A DNA stretch of 56,134 bases, from positions 1-56,134 of the forward strand of contig NZ_QPNC01000053.1 in assembly GCF_003386285.1 (NCBI RefSeq), read 5' to 3'. The first letter of the stretch is position 1, and every line of letters begins with the position of its first letter. This document shows positions 1 to 8,126 of this stretch, in pieces. Origin of the DNA: Nocardiopsis sp. FIRDI 009. GTDB taxonomy: Bacteria; Actinomycetota; Actinomycetes; Streptosporangiales; Streptosporangiaceae. The position numbers and the translations under genes were made by a program. The notes under the pieces were generated by a model. That model saw only the letters and a program-made list of their open reading frames with translations. It was not told the origin of the DNA and did no database searches.

Positions 1-227
1 CGCTGGCATCGCCTGCATACGGATCTGTTACCGCAGACTCACCAAATGAGATGAGCTCTAAGGCCCTCGGGAGGCTCCCAGCAGGGCGCACCACTCGGAG
101 GCGGGGAAGGACAACGTTCCCTTATCCCGGTTCTGGGTGTCGCGGACCAGGGTGTCTAGACCTTCCGACACCTCTACGCAGTGACTCCCCGACGTTGAGT
201 AGGAGGATTTGTGAAACGTTCGATCAC

Positions 228-1019
228 TCACTGTATTCCTTTAAGTACCTTTAGCGATTGCGTGGGAGGGAGGGCGCTGCCCAACGCGTGTTTCACCAGT
301 CCATGCAACCGGTCGTAGCTCCGCTTGTCTTCGTAGAGCGTAGCGCCGTCCACATGATCACTCACAGCCGCTTTACCACCGTCGGCCAGGTGGAACATGA
401 TCAGCATGGACACCACCCCTAACAAGGTGGTTTCCTCCGGAACCAGGTGAATCGACACCTCTTCGTTCCCGGCCAGGGAGAGAAGGTGTGCAACCTGTTC
501 GCCCCGGACGGAACAAGGGAGACAGGTCAAGGCGGTGAGCGGGAAAACAGCGGTGATACGAGGGTTGTTCCGGTTGCGCAAGTGCTTGTATCTGCCACAA
601 CGAAGCGCGACCAGTCGGCTGATCTCTTCGGGGGTTCCTGGGTGCAGCCCCTCTCGAAGTACCGCGCGCGCGTAGCGCGGAGACTGCAACAACCCGGGAA
701 TCAAGTGGGGCGAGATCAGCTCGATGAGCTTCGCGGCCTCTTCCAGACGCGAAACGTTCTTCATCCACGGAGGGAACCCGATCGACGTCGCGAGCTCCCA
801 GTGCGCGAGAATCCGGCCGTCCGCCTTGAGCCCCCTGTCAACCTTGATCACGTCCGCACGCGATGGAGCTACTTTGTCGTTCTCCCAGCGGGACAGTGTT
901 GACGCGGCCAGACCCGAGACCTTCGCGAGATCCCGCAGGGTCAGACCAGCCTGTTTACGCTCAAAGAGGAGGTATGAGCCGAACGTCTGTTCCTGAGGTT
1001 CGCTATTCTGTTGCACCAT
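228..1019 (-). CDS. XRE-family helix-turn-helix regulator with DUF5753 domain
   Basis: The 263-residue protein has an N-terminal XRE helix-turn-helix (about residues 14-70, with the typical LRDLAKVSGLAASTLSRWEN recognition region). A DUF5753-type sensor region follows (about 85-255, with LIPGLLQSPRYARAVL). This architecture is very common in filamentous actinobacteria, where it usually sits next to a DUF397 gene; no DUF397 gene adjoins it here. The gene looks lower in GC than the rest of the window, which may mean recent acquisition. It faces away from the next gene, so the interval 1020-1117 probably holds divergent promoters. Its target is unknown. Confidence 0.88.
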   Translation of the reverse strand: MVQQNSEPQEQTFGSYLLFERKQAGLTLRDLAKVSGLAASTLSRWENDKVAPSRADVIKVDRGLKADGRILAHWELATSIGFPPWMKNVSRLEEAAKLIELISPHLIPGLLQSPRYARAVLREGLHPGTPEEISRLVALRCGRYKHLRNRNNPRITAVFPLTALTCLPCSVRGEQVAHLLSLAGNEEVSIHLVPEETTLLGVVSMLIMFHLADGGKAAVSDHVDGATLYEDKRSYDRLHGLVKHALGSALPPTQSLKVLKGIQ

Positions 1020-1117
1020 GTCGCTGAGGCTATCGCGATCGTCGCTCTGTGATCTATGTCCTTAGAGATACACACCAGTTCCTGGGGAACACGGGTTTTC
1101 GGCCGGACCCTGGAACC

Positions 1118-1510
1118 ATGAACGACACCGAACGCGGCGAGCACCGAAACACAGAAAACGGGCAAATACCCGCCAATCCGGGCAGTCGACTCACGACGCC
1201 GGGAAAAACCGATCCCTTCACCGAAGCCCGGGACGCCTTCCTCACCCGGCGGGGGATCGCCTTCACCCTGGAATGGCGGCGCTTCCCCTGGACGAGGGGG
1301 TGGGACGTCGAACGCGCCCTGGTCGGCCCCTCCTACCTGGGCAACGTCGCCGTCGGCCTCAAGGACGGCTGGTCCCGGGGATGGCAGGACCGCGACGGGA
1401 CCTGGAAGTACGTCCAGCGCGACCGACTGGACGTCCTGGTGGAACAGGTGATCGAGACCCGCGCGGGGCACGTCCCGCCGCTCCCCCGCCGAGGCGGTAC
1501 GGGACGGTAG
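1118..1510 (+). CDS. hypothetical protein
   Basis: This is a 130-residue protein of no recognised family. The start is placed at the ATG of MNDTERGEHR rather than 69 bases upstream, because the extra residues look non-coding. The first 50 residues are polar and probably disordered. The rest is rich in Trp and Arg (WRRFPWTRGWDVERAL, then KDGWSRGWQDRDGTWKYVQR) and looks like one small folded domain. It has no signal peptide or membrane segment. It is transcribed away from the XRE regulator and could be its partner, but that is only inferred from position. Confidence 0.55.
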   Translation: MNDTERGEHRNTENGQIPANPGSRLTTPGKTDPFTEARDAFLTRRGIAFTLEWRRFPWTRGWDVERALVGPSYLGNVAVGLKDGWSRGWQDRDGTWKYVQRDRLDVLVEQVIETRAGHVPPLPRRGGTGR

Positions 1511-1533
1511 CAGGACAAGGACCCCAACAGCCC

Positions 1534-1722
1534 TCAGGGGTCGGAGGCCAGCCCCGGCCGGGTCCGGGCGATCAGAACGGCGCTCAGCACCGCCGAACCC
1601 GCGCAGGCGACGGCCAGCAGCACACCGCCCAGCCGCCAGTGCAACAGGGCCCCGCTCACCGAGACCACGTAGAGCAACCAGTACGCGGCGCTCTCCCACC
1701 GCCCGCCGTGTCCGCTCCTCAT
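1534..1722 (-). CDS. small two-helix membrane protein, hypothetical
   Basis: This is a 62-residue protein with two hydrophobic helices (about residues 12-28 and 30-52), a short Gly/Arg-rich N-terminus and a polar tail. The start at 1722 is chosen over one 108 bases upstream because it begins just before the first helix and has a GAGGGG ribosome site. No family is recognised. The topology suggests an integral membrane protein of a type common in actinobacteria. It stands alone, converging with the preceding gene. Confidence 0.45.
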   Translation of the reverse strand: MRSGHGGRWESAAYWLLYVVSVSGALLHWRLGGVLLAVACAGSAVLSAVLIARTRPGLASDP

Positions 1723-1912
1723 GGCCGCCCCTCGAATCCGACCGCGCCCGGTGGCGCGTGCGACGACCTTCGTGCCGTCTCCCAGAGAGACGCTCTGGTC
1801 ACGCAGAGAGTTTACCGGTCGGGAAAACACGGGGCGCGGTGTGTGTCACAGGGGTGGCGCGCCCCGCCGTCGTGGGGGAGACGGGGCACGGGCGCCGACC
1901 CGGTCACGCTTC

Positions 1913-2305
1913 TCAGGGCTGGGCGGCCAACTCCAGTTCCAGCAGGTCCAGGTCCTCGGCCGCCTCGCCCAGCGCGGGGTCACCGGGGTCGGCGAACTCG
2001 ACGAGGTCGGCGCGTGCCGCGCGCAGTCTGCGCCGCGCCGACCGGGCCTCCCCGGGCGCGTGCGCGTCGAGGGGGGCCGCGCTCAGCTCTCCGGTACCGG
2101 TGACGACGCCGTCCGGGGTCCGCAGGGCCCACTCCCACCCCTGCGTTCCGGCGCTGACGGCCCGGGTGGCGCGTAGGAGGACCCCCACCCGGTCGGCGCG
2201 GCCGTCGTGCACACGCGTCCACCGGCCCACGAGTTCGACGGGGTCGTGGTGCGGGGTCCGCGCGGTCGGGGCGTGGGCAAGCTCGTGAGCGGGGCTGGCG
2301 TTCAT
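1913..2305 (-). CDS. hypothetical protein
   Basis: This is a 130-residue soluble protein of no recognised family. It has a central strand-rich section (about 38-90, VELVGRWTRVHDGRADRVGVL) and an Arg- then Glu/Leu-rich helical tail (about 95-130). The ATG at 2305 is preceded by GGAAGGACC and is preferred over an upstream in-frame start. It could be a small cytosolic domain protein; I see no catalytic motif. It has no clear operon partner, and the NRDE gene upstream on the same strand is 233 bases away. Confidence 0.5.
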   Translation of the reverse strand: MNASPAHELAHAPTARTPHHDPVELVGRWTRVHDGRADRVGVLLRATRAVSAGTQGWEWALRTPDGVVTGTGELSAAPLDAHAPGEARSARRRLRAARADLVEFADPGDPALGEAAEDLDLLELELAAQP

Positions 2306-2538
2306 CAGTGGTCCTTCCGGGACGGGTCTGGATCGCGATCGGGGCCGACGAAACGCGCCGCAGACGCGCCCGTGGACCCCGTTCACCGAGAACACGGTCC
2401 TGCGCACCGCTTATGACGCGGTTTCGGAGCTTTTTTCCTACCCCGATCGCGACGGCCGCCCACAGACTCCGCCAATCCGTGATGACACGGATGACCCGTC
2501 GCGCTCCGCCGCCCGGTTCCTGGCCTCGACGCCGCGGC

Positions 2539-3324
2539 TCAGAGGTCGATCATCCGCCAGGCGTCCGGATCGGCCGGAGCGTCGGTGAAGGCGTAACGCA
2601 CCGTGCGCGCGTCGGCCGCGAGCAGCGTCACCGACCCGGTGGCCCAGACCCGGCCGCCGCCGAGGTCGGCGTGGGCGATCAGCCCGGAGGGGTCACCCGT
2701 CTCGTCGGTGCCCGCCGAACGCGGCGCGTCGTGGGCCGCGGCGGCGATCAGCTCCGGCCACCGCCCCCAGATCTGGTCCACACCGGTCGCCTCGGCCAGG
2801 CGCGCCGGGTCGGGCCGGGTCCGCGCGAACTCGGGGGTGTGGCGCAGCGCGCGCGGGTCGGCCGGGTCGAGCCCGGTGTTGACGATGATCCGCACCCCGA
2901 CCGGGAGCGGGCGGACGTCCAGCCGGGCGCCGTCCCAGCTGTGCAGCACGGCCCCGCGGGCGTCGGCCGTCAACAGGTGGAAGGGCGCGTACCTGGACAG
3001 CTCCACCCCGTCGAGGGGGTCGCGTTCGACGGTGGCCAGGGAGTGCAGGGGCAGGTCGCCCCGGCTGGCCGGATAGGCCCCCTCCCAGGGCATCCGCCCG
3101 TCCCACGGCCACCCGTTGAGCAGCGCCGCGACGCGCGCTCGGGCCGGATCCACCGCCAACCACGTACCGCCCGCCGACCGGTCGCGTCCGCCCGCCACCC
3201 CCGGGTGGTCGGGCCAGTGGCGCCCGGGCCCGTCCCAGGGGCGGTCCCTCATCTCGTCGCGGATCGCGGCGACGACCAGCGGCGTGTCCGCTCCGGGGTC
3301 GAATCCGACGATGACGGTGCACAT
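2539..3324 (-). CDS. NRDE family (TANGO2-like) protein
   Basis: This 261-residue protein begins with MCTVIVGFDP and has the NRDE-like core (here AAIRDEMRDRP, residues ~19-29), followed by GGTWLAVDPARARVAALLNG. The family contains an N-terminal-nucleophile-like Cys at position 2 and includes eukaryotic TANGO2; its biochemical role in bacteria is not settled. The start at 3324 puts Cys right after Met, as the family requires, and has a GGGAAGGG ribosome site. The usual Asn of the NRDE signature is Ile here. The gene faces away from the P-type ATPase gene and appears to be single. Confidence 0.8.
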   Translation of the reverse strand: MCTVIVGFDPGADTPLVVAAIRDEMRDRPWDGPGRHWPDHPGVAGGRDRSAGGTWLAVDPARARVAALLNGWPWDGRMPWEGAYPASRGDLPLHSLATVERDPLDGVELSRYAPFHLLTADARGAVLHSWDGARLDVRPLPVGVRIIVNTGLDPADPRALRHTPEFARTRPDPARLAEATGVDQIWGRWPELIAAAAHDAPRSAGTDETGDPSGLIAHADLGGGRVWATGSVTLLAADARTVRYAFTDAPADPDAWRMIDL

Positions 3325-3569
3325 GGCGCCCTTCCCGACTTGTCCCTCGACAACGTCCCCGTTCATACAACCGCACGTCGTCACCGGACATCGTTCCCGG
3401 GGTGGTGGTGAGCCCACCGCGGGTTCGGGTGCCAGCCGCAACGCACCCGCGCCCCGGTTCTTCTAGTCTGGAGGTCCTCCCAGACGTGAGGCGTCCCACC
3501 CCGTCCGATCCACCGGACGCGACACGGCCACCGACGCCCCCGCCCCTCGCTTCCCGACAGGAGTTTCGC

Positions 3570-6116
3570 GTGCCCGACCAGCCCGACGACGGAGCGGACA
3601 CCACCGGCCTCCGACCCGCCGCGGCCTCGGCCCTGGCCTCCCCCGACCCGAGTGGTCCGGTCATCCCGCCCGCCGAGCCCGGACTGAGCCGGGAACAGGT
3701 CGCCGAACGCGTGGCCGCCGGGCGCACCAACGACGTGCCGGTCCGCGCCAGCCGCACCGTCGGCCAGATCATCCGCGGCAACGTGTTCACCCGGATCAAC
3801 GCGATGATCGCGGTGCTCTTCACCATCATCGCGGTCATCGGCCCCGTCCAGGACGGGCTGTTCGCGATGGTCATCGTGATCAACACGCTCATCGGCATCG
3901 TCCAGGAGCTGCGCGCCAAGCGCACGCTGGACCGGCTCGCGATCGTCAACGCCGCCCGGCCTCGCGTGGTCCGCGAGGGCGCCGCGGTGCGCGTCGCCAC
4001 CCAGGAGATCGTCCTGGACGAGGTCCTGGAGGTGGGCACGGGCGACCAGGTCGTGGTCGACGGCACGGTGACCTGGGCGGCGGGACTGGAGGTCGACGAG
4101 TCGCTGCTGACCGGGGAGGCCGACCCGGTGGTCAAGCGGCCGGGCGACACGGTGATGTCCGGCAGTTTCGTGGTGGCCGGGAACGGGCGGTTCCGGGCCA
4201 CGAAGGTGGGTCGGCACGCCTACGCGGCACGGTTGGCCGAGGAGGCCAGCCGCTTCTCCCTGGTCCGGTCGGAACTGCGGTCGGGGATCAACCGCATCCT
4301 GACCTGGATCACCTACGCGCTGTTCCCGATCGGCGGCCTGCTGGTGTACAGCCAGCTGTTCCTGGGCGGGCACGTCACGCTGGAGGAGCCGGTCGCCGGC
4401 GGCCAGCTGTCCGGGCCGCTGGCGGACGCGCTGCGCGGCATGGTGGCGGCGCTGGTGTCGATGATCCCCGAGGGCCTGATCCTGCTCACCAGCATCGCTT
4501 TCGCCGTGGGCGTGATCCGGCTGGGCCGCCACCGGTGCCTGGTCCAGGAGCTGCCCGCGATCGAGGGGCTGGCCCGGGTGGACGTGGTGTGCACCGACAA
4601 GACGGGCACGCTCACCGAGGCGGGGATGCGCCTGGCGTGGATCCGCGACCTGGGCGGCGGGGACGGGACGGGGGCCACCACCCGGATCCTGGCCGCGCTG
4701 GCGGCGAGCGACCCCGACCCCAACCCGAGCATGGCCGCGATCGCGCGGGGGTGCGAGGCCGTCGGCCAGACGGCGCCCGACTGGCCGGTGACCGCCCTGG
4801 CGCCCTTCTCCTCGGCCCGCAAGTGGAGCGGCGCCGGCCTGCGCACCCCCGACGGGGAGGAGCACTGGGTCCTGGGGGCCGCCGACGTGCTCACCGCCCC
4901 CGACGACCCCGCGGCGGCCGAGGCGGCGCGGCTGGGCGCGCGGGGGCACCGGGTCCTGCTGCTGGCGCGCGCGCAGGGGCGGGTCGACGCCGACGACGCG
5001 CCCGGACCGGTGCGGCCGACGGCACTGGTGGTGCTCGACCAAAGGGTGCGCGCGGACGCGGCGCCGACCCTGGACTACTTCGCCGAGCAGGGCGTGGCCG
5101 TCAAGATCGTCTCCGGCGACCACGCCGCGTCGGTGGGCGCCGTCGGCCGCGAACTGGACCTGGCGGGGGCCGACCGGCCCGTGGACGCCCGCGACCTGCC
5201 GGACGCGGCCGACCGGATGGCCGAGGAGGTGGCGCGGGGTTCGGCGTTCGGTCGGGTCACCCCCGAGCGCAAGCGCGACATGGTGCGCGGGCTGCGCGAG
5301 CGCGGGCACACGGTCGCGATGACCGGGGACGGGGTCAACGACGTCCTGGCGCTCAAGGAGGCCGACATCGGCGTGGCGATGGGTTCGGGCAGTCCGGCGT
5401 CGCGGTCGGTCGCCCAGCTGGTGCTCATGGACGACCGGTTCGCGGTGCTGCCGCGCGTGGTGGCCGAGGGCCGACGGGTGATCGGCAACATCGAACGGGT
5501 GGCGGGGCTGTTCCTGACCAAGACCGTGTACACCATGACGCTCGCGACGGTCGTGGGGCTGCTCGCGGTGGCCTACCCGTTCTTCCCCCGGCACGCGACC
5601 CTGATCAACGCGGTCACGTTCGGCATCCCGTCGTTCTTCCTGGCGCTGGCGCCCAACACCGACATCGCCCGGCCCGGGTTCGTGGCGCGCACCCTCCGGT
5701 TGGCGCTCCCGGCGGGCCTGGTGGCCGGTCTGGCGGCGGTGACGACCTACCTGCTGGTGCTCGGCGGGCGGACCGTGCCCGAACCGGCCGACCGCACGGC
5801 GGTGGTGATCACCCTGTGCGCGACCACCCTGTGGGTGCTGCTGCTGGTGGCCAAGCCGTATGTGTGGTGGAAGGTCGTGCTGGTGGCGTCCATGGTGGGG
5901 CTGTTGACCCTGGCCCTGGTGACCCCGCTCGGCCGGTGGTTCTTCGACCTGGACGTGAGCGACCCCGGCAAGCTGCTCACCGGCCTGGCGGTCGCGGGCG
6001 TGGCGATCGCGGTGATCACGGTCATCCGGGTGGTGGACGACCGGATCGACGCGCGGTCCCGGGCACGGACCACGGCCGGGGAGCCGGAGGAGGAACGGGT
6101 CCCCGCGGCCCCCTGA
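3570..6116 (+). CDS. cation-translocating P-type ATPase, CtpE-like
   Basis: The 848-residue protein has all the core P-type ATPase motifs: TGE at 181-183 (actuator), a PEGL membrane motif near 300, the phosphorylated DKTGT with Asp343, and GDGVND at 586-591. PEGL in place of a CPx motif argues against a heavy-metal pump and for a type II-like Ca2+ or monovalent cation pump. The overall look resembles mycobacterial CtpE, a Ca2+ transporter, but I cannot prove the substrate. Several C-terminal helices follow the hinge. The GTG start at 3570 is preferred because CAGGAG lies just upstream; longer starts add a Pro-rich non-conserved leader. The gene is monocistronic and is followed by the 22-bp repeat block. 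Confidence 0.85.
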   Translation: MPDQPDDGADTTGLRPAAASALASPDPSGPVIPPAEPGLSREQVAERVAAGRTNDVPVRASRTVGQIIRGNVFTRINAMIAVLFTIIAVIGPVQDGLFAMVIVINTLIGIVQELRAKRTLDRLAIVNAARPRVVREGAAVRVATQEIVLDEVLEVGTGDQVVVDGTVTWAAGLEVDESLLTGEADPVVKRPGDTVMSGSFVVAGNGRFRATKVGRHAYAARLAEEASRFSLVRSELRSGINRILTWITYALFPIGGLLVYSQLFLGGHVTLEEPVAGGQLSGPLADALRGMVAALVSMIPEGLILLTSIAFAVGVIRLGRHRCLVQELPAIEGLARVDVVCTDKTGTLTEAGMRLAWIRDLGGGDGTGATTRILAALAASDPDPNPSMAAIARGCEAVGQTAPDWPVTALAPFSSARKWSGAGLRTPDGEEHWVLGAADVLTAPDDPAAAEAARLGARGHRVLLLARAQGRVDADDAPGPVRPTALVVLDQRVRADAAPTLDYFAEQGVAVKIVSGDHAASVGAVGRELDLAGADRPVDARDLPDAADRMAEEVARGSAFGRVTPERKRDMVRGLRERGHTVAMTGDGVNDVLALKEADIGVAMGSGSPASRSVAQLVLMDDRFAVLPRVVAEGRRVIGNIERVAGLFLTKTVYTMTLATVVGLLAVAYPFFPRHATLINAVTFGIPSFFLALAPNTDIARPGFVARTLRLALPAGLVAGLAAVTTYLLVLGGRTVPEPADRTAVVITLCATTLWVLLLVAKPYVWWKVVLVASMVGLLTLALVTPLGRWFFDLDVSDPGKLLTGLAVAGVAIAVITVIRVVDDRIDARSRARTTAGEPEEERVPAAP

Positions 6117-6136
6117 GCGGCCCTCCGGTCGGCGCC

Positions 6137-6250
6137 GCGGGGCGACCCGGGCGGGTCCGCGGGGCGACCCGGGCGGGTCCGCGGGGCGACCCGGGCGGGT
6201 CCGCGGGGCGACCCGGGCGGGTCCGCGGGGCGACCCGGGCGGGTCCGCGG
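6137..6250. repeat. five perfect tandem copies of a 22-bp GC-only-rich unit
   Basis: A 22-bp unit, beginning GCGGGGCGACCC and ending GGGCGGGTCC, is repeated five times without a mismatch at 6137, 6159, 6181, 6203 and 6225, plus four bases of a sixth copy. The block fills the gap between the P-type ATPase stop and the start of the deaminase gene. A period of 22 bp is close to two helical turns. There are no spacers, so it is not a CRISPR array. It may be a replication-slippage minisatellite or a repeated protein-binding site. Confidence 0.95.
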
Positions 6251-6287
6251 CCGTATCGTGGCCCGGACGGCCCGAGGAGGAGGAACG

Positions 6288-6770
6288 GTGACGGTGGACG
6301 ACGCGGACCTGCGGCACCTGCGGCGCGCGGTGGAGCTGGCGGAGGCGGCCCTGGCCGCCGGGGACGAGCCGTTCGGCTCCCTGCTGGTCGCGGCGGACGG
6401 GACCGTGCTCATGGCGGACCACAACCGGGTGGCCTCCGGGGACGCGACCCGGCACCCGGAGTTCGCGATCGCCCGGTGGTCGACCACGCTCCTGACCGTC
6501 TCCGAACGCGCCGCCGCGACCGTGTACACCTCCGGCGAGCACTGCCCGATGTGCTCCGCCGCGCACGGGTGGGCCGGGCTCGGCAGGATCGTGTACGCGA
6601 GTTCCTCCGCGCAGCTGTCCGCCTGGCTGGCGGAGTGGGGGGTGCCTCCGGGGCCGGTGCGCCCGCTGCCGGTGCGCGACGTCGTCCCCGGGGTGGCGGT
6701 CCAGGGCCCCGTACCGGAGCTGGCCGAGGAGGTCCGGGGGCTCCAGGCGCGCTTCCACGGCGTGGGCTGA
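6288..6770 (+). CDS. nucleoside/cytosine deaminase family protein
   Basis: This is a 160-residue zinc-dependent deaminase-fold protein. HPE (about residues 58-60) supplies the first zinc ligand and catalytic Glu, and the CPMC motif in SGEHCPMCSAAHGW supplies the two Cys ligands. The family includes guanine deaminase and tRNA adenosine deaminase (TadA). The substrate is not evident, and the short length with TadA/GuaD-like spacing fits a small purine or pyrimidine deaminase. The usual H-A-E is H-P-E here. The GTG at 6288 follows a strong GAGGAGGAGGA site, which lies only about 25 bases after the 22-bp repeats. Confidence 0.75.
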   Translation: MTVDDADLRHLRRAVELAEAALAAGDEPFGSLLVAADGTVLMADHNRVASGDATRHPEFAIARWSTTLLTVSERAAATVYTSGEHCPMCSAAHGWAGLGRIVYASSSAQLSAWLAEWGVPPGPVRPLPVRDVVPGVAVQGPVPELAEEVRGLQARFHGVG

Positions 6771-6799
6771 CCGGGGCCGGTCGGCCCCCGCCCCCGGTC
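6769..6799. terminator. convergent hairpin between deaminase and methyltransferase genes
   Basis: An 8-bp perfect stem (GACCGGGG at 6769-6776, CCCCGGTC at 6792-6799) with a 15-base loop sits between two convergent genes. It has no T run, which is usual for terminators in very GC-rich actinobacteria. Confidence 0.4.
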
Positions 6800-6808
6800 G
6801 GGCCCGGT

Positions 6809-7453
6809 TCACACCGGTCGGCGCGCGAACAGGAAGGCGTGCGGGGTGCGCTCCCCCTCGGCGCGGGCGCGCCACGTCCGGACGTGGACCTCCAGCCCGG
6901 CGTCCTCCAGCAGGTCGGCGACGGCCTCCGGGGTGCGCCGGTGGAAGTCGAGCGAGATCTCGTGCCCGAACCCCTCGTCGAGGTGCAGGGTCCCCTCACC
7001 GCTCTGGAACGCGACCAGGCACTCGCCGCCCGGCGCCAGCGCCCGGCGGAACCCGGCGAACACCTCCGGAAGCTCGGCCAGGGGCACGTGGATGGTCGAG
7101 TACATCGCCACGATCCCGCCCAGGGAGGCGTCCGGCACGTCCAGGTCGGTCATCGACCCCTCGCGGAACTCCAGGTCCGGGTGGTCCCGTCGGGCCACCG
7201 CCAGCATCCCCGGGGACAGGTCGATCCCCGACGCGTCCACGCCGAGGTCGCGCAGGAGGGCCGTGACCTGGCCGCTGCCGCAGCCGACGTCCAGAACGGG
7301 GCCGCCCCGGGCGCGCACGAGTTCGGCGAACAGGGCGAGCAGCGCGCGCTCCAGCGGCTTGCCCGCCAGCTCCTGGCCGAAGCGGACGGCGTAGTCCTCG
7401 GCGAGGGCGTCGTAGGCGGAGCGGGTGGCGGTGAGGAAGGGGGGTTCGGTCAT
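6809..7453 (-). CDS. class I SAM-dependent methyltransferase
   Basis: This is a 214-residue protein with the Rossmann-fold SAM site VLDVGCGSG at residues 53-61, then the acidic strand end GIDLSPGML (about 76-84) and the motif around EGSMTDLDVP (~98-107). A Methyltransf_11/25-type fold is likely. No substrate-specific domain is present, so the target (small molecule or lipid) is unknown. It starts at ATG 7453 and ends 38 bases before the convergent deaminase. It lies downstream of fxsA on the same strand with a 9-base gap, so the two may be co-transcribed. Confidence 0.85.
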   Translation of the reverse strand: MTEPPFLTATRSAYDALAEDYAVRFGQELAGKPLERALLALFAELVRARGGPVLDVGCGSGQVTALLRDLGVDASGIDLSPGMLAVARRDHPDLEFREGSMTDLDVPDASLGGIVAMYSTIHVPLAELPEVFAGFRRALAPGGECLVAFQSGEGTLHLDEGFGHEISLDFHRRTPEAVADLLEDAGLEVHVRTWRARAEGERTPHAFLFARRPV

Positions 7454-7462
7454 GCCCGAACC

Positions 7463-8038
7463 CTAGTCGGCGGGCCGGTCCCGGGAGTCGTCGGGGTCGA
7501 CCGGCTCGAAGTGCCCCTGGATGACCCGGCCGCGCCCGGAAGCGGGCCGGTCGGCGCCACCGCCGGGACCCGCGGAGCCGCCGGGAGCGCGGCCGAACGG
7601 GCCGCCGGTCCCGCCCTGGCCGGGCACGTTGACCCCCTGGGCGGCGAACTCGCGGTCCATCCGCTCCCGCATCCGGCGCATCCGCCGCTGCGCCCACCCG
7701 GCGAAGGCCCAGCGCAGCGCGGGCCGGGTGAAGGGCAGGACCATCAGCAGGCCGAGCAGGGCGGTGAGGAAACCGGGGACGATGAGCAGGACACCGCCCG
7801 CCATGACCATGAGCGGGTCGAGCAGGCCCCCGCGCGGCGGCTCACCCGAGCGCATGGCCTGGTCGGCGTCCCGGAAGGCCCTGGTGCCCGCCCGGCGCAA
7901 CACCGCCACGCCCAGCACCAGCAGCGAGACCAGTACCGCCAGTGTCCACGGCACACCGATCCATCCGCCGACGGCGATCATCAGCCACACTTCCAGGAAC
8001 GGCAGCGCCATGAGCGCCAGCACTGTCAGCAGCGGCAT
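7463..8038 (-). CDS. fxsA: FxsA family membrane protein
   Basis: This 191-residue membrane protein has the FxsA core: MPLLTVLALMALPFLEVWLM at the N-terminus, a second helix (~28-45) and a third/fourth pair after LLDPLMVMAGGVLLIVPGFL. The Gly/Pro-rich cytosolic tail ends in the family-typical RVIQGHFEPVD. E. coli FxsA (suppressor of F exclusion of phage T7) gives the name; the physiological role is poorly defined. The start at 8038 places the first helix at the very N-terminus as in relatives; an in-frame ATG at 8053 is an alternative. The gene lies next to lnt, a common actinobacterial pairing. Confidence 0.85.
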   Translation of the reverse strand: MPLLTVLALMALPFLEVWLMIAVGGWIGVPWTLAVLVSLLVLGVAVLRRAGTRAFRDADQAMRSGEPPRGGLLDPLMVMAGGVLLIVPGFLTALLGLLMVLPFTRPALRWAFAGWAQRRMRRMRERMDREFAAQGVNVPGQGGTGGPFGRAPGGSAGPGGGADRPASGRGRVIQGHFEPVDPDDSRDRPAD

Positions 8039-8126
8039 CGAACACCATCCCATCGTCGGCCCGCACGGGTCGTCCCTCTCTGGGAGAACGCGCCCGCACC
8101 ACTCAGGGTTCCCCGGACGCGCCCGG

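Noticed and set aside
211..318. Tiny GTG-started ORF with AGGAGG upstream
   Set aside because: Antisense to the conserved 3' end of the XRE gene; spacing of four bases to GTG is short and no family match is seen.
6137..6250. CRISPR-like array from five repeats
   Set aside because: Repeats are directly adjacent with no spacers and are GC-rich and identical.
3381..6875. Long antisense ORF across the P-type ATPase
   Set aside because: It is a GC-rich shadow frame with Arg/Pro/Gly-dominated composition; the plus frame carries all ATPase motifs.
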